From assembly GCA_965651325.1 (NCBI GenBank), contig CBFGSB010000103.1, forward strand, positions 1 through 10,443: a stretch of 10,443 nt of DNA, read 5' to 3'. Made by a program: the position numbers and the translations under genes. Below the pieces are notes generated by a model. That model saw nothing but the letters and a program-made list of their open reading frames with translations, had not been told where the DNA came from and did not search any database. Of the stretch, positions 7,113-10,443 are shown piece after piece (the first letter of the stretch is position 1; each line of letters starts with the position of its first letter). The DNA is from IDS-8 sp965651325 (GTDB taxonomy: Bacteria; Pseudomonadota; Gammaproteobacteria; Steroidobacterales; Woeseiaceae).

Positions 7113-7118
7113 ATTCTA
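7113..7118 (-). promoter_or_regulatory. Possible -10 element for mdh or a leader RNA
   Basis: TAGAAT on the minus strand matches the -10 consensus at 5/6 and stands out in very GC-rich surroundings. No convincing -35 hexamer lies 16-18 nt upstream. If used, transcription would begin near 7106, run through the GC-rich inverted repeats and reach the U6 tract after about 80 nt. Confidence 0.3.
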
Positions 7119-7150
7119 CACGCTATGGCTGCCGGCGAGTGGACGGCGGC

Positions 7151-7178
7151 TTGCAAACCTCGCCAGAGGTGTTATAGT
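7151..7178 (+). promoter_or_regulatory. Promoter of the GntR-ABC operon
   Basis: TTGCAA (7151-7156) and TATAGT (7173-7178) are separated by 16 nt and match consensus at 4/6 and 5/6. They lie 72 nt before the regulator's ATG. The -10 is embedded in the inverted repeat at 7170-7189, so a bound repressor would block RNA polymerase. Confidence 0.55.
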
Positions 7179-7189
7179 TCACTACAACA
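7170..7189 (+). promoter_or_regulatory. Likely operator of the YtrA-type GntR repressor
   Basis: T-GTTATAGT, a 2-base centre and ACTACAAC-A form a 9-bp-per-arm inverted repeat with one mismatch. It covers the -10 of the operon promoter. GntR/YtrA regulators bind such palindromes as dimers and usually repress their own operon. The binding itself is inferred from position and symmetry. Confidence 0.55.
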
Positions 7190-7249
7190 GTATCTCACCC
7201 TTGGCGGCTGCAGCCGCACCGGGTGTTCGAGGACGGTACCCGACCCGAG

Positions 7250-7624
7250 ATGGATCCGAAGTGGAACGAAGACCTGCCGATCTATCGCCAGCTACGCGAC
7301 CGCGTAGTGGCCATGATCCTGGAAGGCGTGCTGACCGACGGTGATGCGCTGCCGTCGGTGCGCAACGTCGCATCCGAATACCGGCTGAACCCGTTGACCG
7401 TCCTGAAGGGTTACCAGGAGCTGGTGGACGAGGGGCTCGTGGAGAAGAAGCGCGGGCGCGGAATGTTCGTCACCGCGGGCGCGCAGAAGAAGCTGCTGAA
7501 GGACGAGCGCACTCGCTTCATCGAGCAGGAATGGCCGAAAGTCCGGGCGACGATCGAGCGGTTGGGGCTCGACGCCAGCGCGCTCCTGGACGGCGTCGGA
7601 GGCGGGGAGCAGGATGATGACTAG
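7250..7624 (+). CDS. GntR-family (YtrA subfamily) transcriptional repressor
   Basis: This 124-aa DNA-binding regulator would control the ABC transporter encoded by the next two genes. A winged helix-turn-helix fills residues 10-75: PIYRQLRDRVVAMILEGVL, DALPSVRNVASEYRLNPLTV (recognition region about 36-52) and the wing EGLVEKKRGRGMFV. Only about 50 residues follow. That short C-terminal helical part, in place of a full effector domain, marks the YtrA subfamily. I prefer ATG at 7250 because the protein then starts MDPKWNEDLPIYRQL, as relatives do. A GTG at 7223 in the same frame would add 9 residues. Neither start has a good Shine-Dalgarno (GAGGA at 7229-7233 is 16 nt from the ATG). The gene overlaps the ATPase gene by 11 nt, and autoregulation through the palindrome at 7170-7189 is likely. 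Confidence 0.9.
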   Translation: MDPKWNEDLPIYRQLRDRVVAMILEGVLTDGDALPSVRNVASEYRLNPLTVLKGYQELVDEGLVEKKRGRGMFVTAGAQKKLLKDERTRFIEQEWPKVRATIERLGLDASALLDGVGGGEQDDD

Positions 7625-8474
7625 CCTGGTCAGCGCGAGGAACGTATCGAAGCGATACGGCAAGTTGCGGGCGGTGGACGACGTCACGTTCGAGATCGGG
7701 AAAGGCCGGATCATGGGCCTCATCGGGCCCAACGGCGCCGGCAAGACCACGCTCCTGAAAGCCATGCTGGGCCTGACGGACTGCGAAGGCGAGCTCTCCG
7801 TCGTGGGCCTCGACCCCTTCCGGCAACGCCGGGAGCTCATGCAGAACGTCTCCTTCATCGCCGACGTTGCCGTGCTGCCGCGCTGGATACGCGTGTCGCA
7901 GCTCCTCGATTTCGTCGCCGCCGTGCATCCCCGGTTCTCCCGCGCGCGCGCCGAAGCGATGCTCATGCGCACGAAGATTCCGCCCAAGGCAAAGGTTCGC
8001 GAGCTGTCCAAGGGTATGGTCACGCAGCTCCACCTCTCGATCATTACGGCGATCGACGCGAAGCTCCTGGTGCTGGACGAGCCGACACTCGGGCTCGACA
8101 TCATTTTCCGCAAGGAGTTCTACGCGAACCTGCTCAGCGACTACTTCGACGAGGAACGGACGATCCTCATCACCACGCACCAGGTGGAGGAGATCGAGAA
8201 CCTCCTGACGGACGTCATGTTCATCAATGACGGTCGCATCGTGCTGGCGGCCGACATGGAAGGGCTGCCGGAGCGTTACGTGGAGCTCATGACCTCCGGC
8301 GAGAACGCCGAGCGGGCCCGTCAGCTCAATCCGATCTTCGAGCGCGACGTGTTCGGCAAGAAGATCCTGACGTTCGAGAACATCGCGCGCGACCGGCTGC
8401 ACGGTCTCGGGGAGTTGCGTACGCCGGGAATTGCCGACCTTTTCGTTGCCAAGGTGAAAGGAGCGGCCGCATGA
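7614..8474 (+). CDS. ABC transporter ATP-binding protein (YtrB-like)
   Basis: This 286-aa cytoplasmic ATPase would power the ABC-2 permease encoded next. It has Walker A GPNGAGKTT (38-46), a signature motif LSKGM (131-135) in place of the usual LSGGQ, Walker B LLVLDEPTLGLD (151-162, Asp155 and Glu156) and the switch His189 in TTHQ. The Q-loop region reads SFIADVAVLPRW (80-91), with no glutamine where most ABC ATPases have one. The protein ends in an accessory domain after about 215. Two starts are possible, ATG 7614 or ATG 7617. GGGGAG at 7604-7609 favours the second slightly (7-nt spacing). Overlap with the regulator (11 nt) and permease (4 nt) genes shows translational coupling. The substrate is unknown. 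Related regulator-ATPase-permease operons respond to cell-wall-active compounds, which is only an analogy here. Confidence 0.93.
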   Translation: MMTSLVSARNVSKRYGKLRAVDDVTFEIGKGRIMGLIGPNGAGKTTLLKAMLGLTDCEGELSVVGLDPFRQRRELMQNVSFIADVAVLPRWIRVSQLLDFVAAVHPRFSRARAEAMLMRTKIPPKAKVRELSKGMVTQLHLSIITAIDAKLLVLDEPTLGLDIIFRKEFYANLLSDYFDEERTILITTHQVEEIENLLTDVMFINDGRIVLAADMEGLPERYVELMTSGENAERARQLNPIFERDVFGKKILTFENIARDRLHGLGELRTPGIADLFVAKVKGAAA

Positions 8475-9379
8475 TGGCCAACCAGCTTGCACTGGTGAAG
8501 CGGGAGCTGTGGGAGCACCGTTCGATCTACGTGGCGCCGGCGGTGATCGCGCTGCTGGTCTCCCTGATGGCGATCACCGGGCAGGTCACCGTGTCCACCA
8601 ACGACGAGGCGGTCGATCTCGCGGTGCTGGGCGCGTCCCACCTGGGCGAAGCGCATCGCGCCGCCATGCTTTCCACGTTGATGGCACTCGTCGGCGGGCT
8701 GTTCGCGATTTCCATGGTGATCCTGATCGTGTTCTACACGCTGGATGCGCTGTTTGCCGAGCGTAAGGACCGCAGCATCCTGTTCTGGCGCTCGCTGCCG
8801 GTCACCGATACCGAGACCGTGGTATCGAAGCTGCTCATGGCGATGCTCGTCATCCCGCTCATGACAGTGGCTGCCGTCATCGTCACCCAGGTCATCGTGC
8901 TAGGCTGCGCCAGCATCTGGGTGGCGGGCCGTGGTGGTGATGCCTGGCACCTGATCTGGTCGGCCGTGCCGTTTGCCGACGTGTGGTTGACCACGGCCGT
9001 GTTCTTCCTGGCCCTGCCGCTGTGGCTCGCGCCTTTCATCGGGTGGTTCCTGCTCGTCTCGGCGTACGCGCGCCGCTCCACGCTGCTGGTCGCCTTCCTG
9101 CCGCTGCTGATCCTGCCCATGCTGGAGAAGAGCTTGCTCGGCACGACGCTCTTCAGCGAGGCGTTCTTCGTGCGCTCGGTGCAGATGCCACTGTTCCGCG
9201 ATGTGGATCTCGGGAGCTTCGCGCTGCTCGGGGGGCAGGAGGGTTTCTCCTTCGCGCTGCTGTCGCAGCTCGACGTCGTCGGCTTCCTCACCAACCCCGG
9301 CCTGTGGCTGGGACTCGTGGTGTGCGGCCTGCTGAGCGGCGCTGCGACCTACCTCCGCCGCTACCGCGACGACTCCTGA
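8471..9379 (+). CDS. ABC-2-type transporter permease
   Basis: This 302-aa integral membrane protein is the probable partner of the preceding ATPase. Hydrophobic segments lie near 18-36, 68-92, 119-147, 169-196, 203-219 and 277-294, giving about six helices. The loop after the second helix, LFAERKDRSILFWRSLPVTDTETVVSKL (94-121), is the conserved cytoplasmic coupling region of this ABC-2 group. The ATG overlaps the ATPase stop as ATGA. A second ATG follows at once (8474), and AAAGGAG at 8457-8463 is 7 nt before the first. Only one permease gene is present, so the transporter may work as a homodimer with two ATPases. Substrate unknown. The gene ends 44 nt from the convergent pspF. Confidence 0.88.
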   Translation: MMANQLALVKRELWEHRSIYVAPAVIALLVSLMAITGQVTVSTNDEAVDLAVLGASHLGEAHRAAMLSTLMALVGGLFAISMVILIVFYTLDALFAERKDRSILFWRSLPVTDTETVVSKLLMAMLVIPLMTVAAVIVTQVIVLGCASIWVAGRGGDAWHLIWSAVPFADVWLTTAVFFLALPLWLAPFIGWFLLVSAYARRSTLLVAFLPLLILPMLEKSLLGTTLFSEAFFVRSVQMPLFRDVDLGSFALLGGQEGFSFALLSQLDVVGFLTNPGLWLGLVVCGLLSGAATYLRRYRDDS

Positions 9380-9423
9380 TCACGTCGCGTTGCCCGCAAT
9401 GCCGGTCCCTGGCAGAGGCGCCG

Positions 9424-10443
9424 TTAGTCCGTGGCGCGTATCCGGTCCAGCCCGTGCTTTTTCATCTTGCCGCGTAGCTGGTGGTAGGTGAGGCCGAGCA
9501 GGTCGGCGGCCACGCGCTGGTTGAAACGCGCCTTACGCAGCCCCGCCTGCAGCAGCGCCTTTTCCGTCTCCGTGACCCGCTCCTTGAGGTCGGTCGGCAG
9601 GAGCGGGGCGTGCGACGGCGGGGCGGGTACGGGCCTGCCGTCGGTGCGCGGCGTTTCATCCCGCAGCCGGAACGGCGAATCGAAAGGGTCGAATGCGATC
9701 CGGGTGATCGGCTGCTCGGGGTCCGGGGTGCGGTATACCGAACGTTCGATGGCATTCTTGAGCTCACGGACGTTACCCGGCCAGTCATGGCGCAGCAGCG
9801 CGGAGGCGGCCTGTGCGTGGAAGCCCGGAAAGTAGCGGCGCTTCAGCTCGCTCACCATGTTGACCGCGAAGGCATGCGCGAGCGGCAGGATGTCCTCCAG
9901 CCGCTCGCGCAGCGGCGGCACGGTGATGACGTCGAAAGCGAGGCGATCGAGCAGGTCCTCGCGAAACCGCCCGTCCGCCGCCAGCGCCTGCAGGTCCGCG
10001 TTGGTCGAGCCGACGATGCGCACGTCGACCTGTACGGTTTCGCTGCCGCCGACGCGCTGCAGCTCGCCGTACTCGATGACGCGCAGGATCTTTTCCTGCA
10101 TACGCAGGGAAATGGTGGCCAGCTCGTCCAGCACCAGGGTGCCGCCATCGGCACGCTCGAAATGGCCGACGTGGGTCTTCACCGCCCCGGTAAAGGCCCC
10201 CGCCTCGTGGCCGAACAGCTCCGACTCGAGGATGGATTCCGTCAGCGCCGCGCAATTGACCTTGATGAGCGGCTGCTCCCAGCGCTGCGACAGGAAGTGC
10301 AGGCGCGAGGAGATGAGCTCCTTCCCCGTGCCACGCTCTCCCACGACCAGCACCGGCTTGGCGAGCGGCGCCGCGCGCGAGACGTGCTCCAGCATCGCCA
10401 GGAAGGCGGGGGCTTCGCCGATGATGGGCTGGACGGGACGGTC
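9424..10443 (-). CDS. pspF: PspF, sigma-54-dependent activator of the phage shock response (5' end cut by window)
   Basis: PspF is a AAA+ enhancer-binding protein that remodels sigma-54 RNA polymerase at psp promoters. PspA holds it inactive until the inner membrane is stressed. The 339 residues seen align with E. coli PspF from close to its start (window residues 8-13 IIGEAP against LLGEAN), so probably only a few codons are missing. Visible are Walker A GERGTGKE (35-42), the sigma-54 loop GAFTGA (82-87), Walker B GGTLVLDELAT (100-110, Asp106 and Glu107), the arginine-finger region GRFREDLLDRLAFDV, WPGNVRELKNAIERSVYR (221-238) and the C-terminal HTH LLGLTYHQLRGKMKKH. As in all PspF, there is no receiver domain. 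The Trp of LSQRW (window residue 55) matches E. coli Trp56, needed for PspA inhibition. A Pro-rich linker (about 264-282) precedes the HTH. pspA is expected divergently beyond the right edge. Confidence 0.95.
   Translation of the reverse strand, partial: DRPVQPIIGEAPAFLAMLEHVSRAAPLAKPVLVVGERGTGKELISSRLHFLSQRWEQPLIKVNCAALTESILESELFGHEAGAFTGAVKTHVGHFERADGGTLVLDELATISLRMQEKILRVIEYGELQRVGGSETVQVDVRIVGSTNADLQALAADGRFREDLLDRLAFDVITVPPLRERLEDILPLAHAFAVNMVSELKRRYFPGFHAQAASALLRHDWPGNVRELKNAIERSVYRTPDPEQPITRIAFDPFDSPFRLRDETPRTDGRPVPAPPSHAPLLPTDLKERVTETEKALLQAGLRKARFNQRVAADLLGLTYHQLRGKMKKHGLDRIRATD

Noticed and set aside
6995..7156. N-terminal extension of malate dehydrogenase by 54 codons
   Set aside because: The extra stretch is Arg/Pro/Ala-rich, lacks similarity to malate dehydrogenases, spans the leader hairpins, and has no ribosome site. 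The ATG at 6994 has AGGA at 7-nt spacing.
7223..7249. GTG at 7223 as the start of the GntR regulator
   Set aside because: It adds nine residues unlike the family and has no ribosome site. The ATG at 7250 gives the usual N-terminus, though neither has a strong Shine-Dalgarno.
7518..8492. Long minus-strand frames (also 7292-8113) opposite the regulator and ABC ATPase genes
   Set aside because: They overlap genes with intact helix-turn-helix, Walker and switch motifs, and show no motif of their own.
9380..9423. A bidirectional terminator between the permease gene and pspF
   Set aside because: Only a 4-bp TGCC/GGCA stem without a T-run is visible, too weak to call.

Overview
The window is a densely coded, GC-rich stretch of ordinary bacterial chromosome. 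The gene content points to a gammaproteobacterium, perhaps near the Xanthomonadales/Chromatiales. The evidence is a FadE-type acyl-CoA dehydrogenase with N-terminal membrane helices, a PspF enhancer-binding protein close to the enterobacterial one, a type 2 malate dehydrogenase, and a YtrA-type GntR regulator beside an ABC-2 exporter. The lineage is inferred from protein recognition alone. I see no tRNA, rRNA, CRISPR array, insertion sequence or phage gene.

Left half (about 1-6994), all on the minus strand. In transcription order: malate dehydrogenase (mdh); a 10-bp hairpin; a FadE-type acyl-CoA dehydrogenase; a membrane protein fusing DUF4286 to DUF3667 that begins 6 nt after the fadE stop with a TTG codon; an HMG-CoA-synthase-family enzyme with its own sigma-70-like promoter; and a small GlsB/YeaQ-family stress membrane protein that runs off the left edge. 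Three of these concern central carbon or acyl-CoA metabolism: malate oxidation, the first step of beta-oxidation, and condensation of acetyl-CoA with a 3-oxoacyl-CoA.

Centre (6995-7249): a divergent intergenic region. On the plus strand a promoter overlaps a 20-bp inverted repeat, the likely autoregulatory operator of the GntR regulator. On the minus strand, the long GC-rich leader of mdh contains a hairpin followed directly by six U residues, which looks like an intrinsic terminator placed before the gene. This is the most interesting non-coding signal in the window.

Right part (7250-9379, plus strand): a three-gene operon with overlapping genes (11 nt, then 4 nt) encoding a YtrA-type GntR repressor, an ABC ATPase and an ABC-2-type permease. 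This arrangement is typical of transporters induced by cell-envelope stress. It converges on pspF (9424 to the right edge, minus strand), the sigma-54 activator of the phage shock response. The psp effector genes would be expected just beyond the right edge if the usual divergent layout holds.

No clearly new multi-gene system is visible. The points most worth a second look are the mdh leader terminator, the DUF4286-DUF3667 fusion coupled to fadE, and the complete HMG-CoA-synthase active site in a probable gammaproteobacterium.
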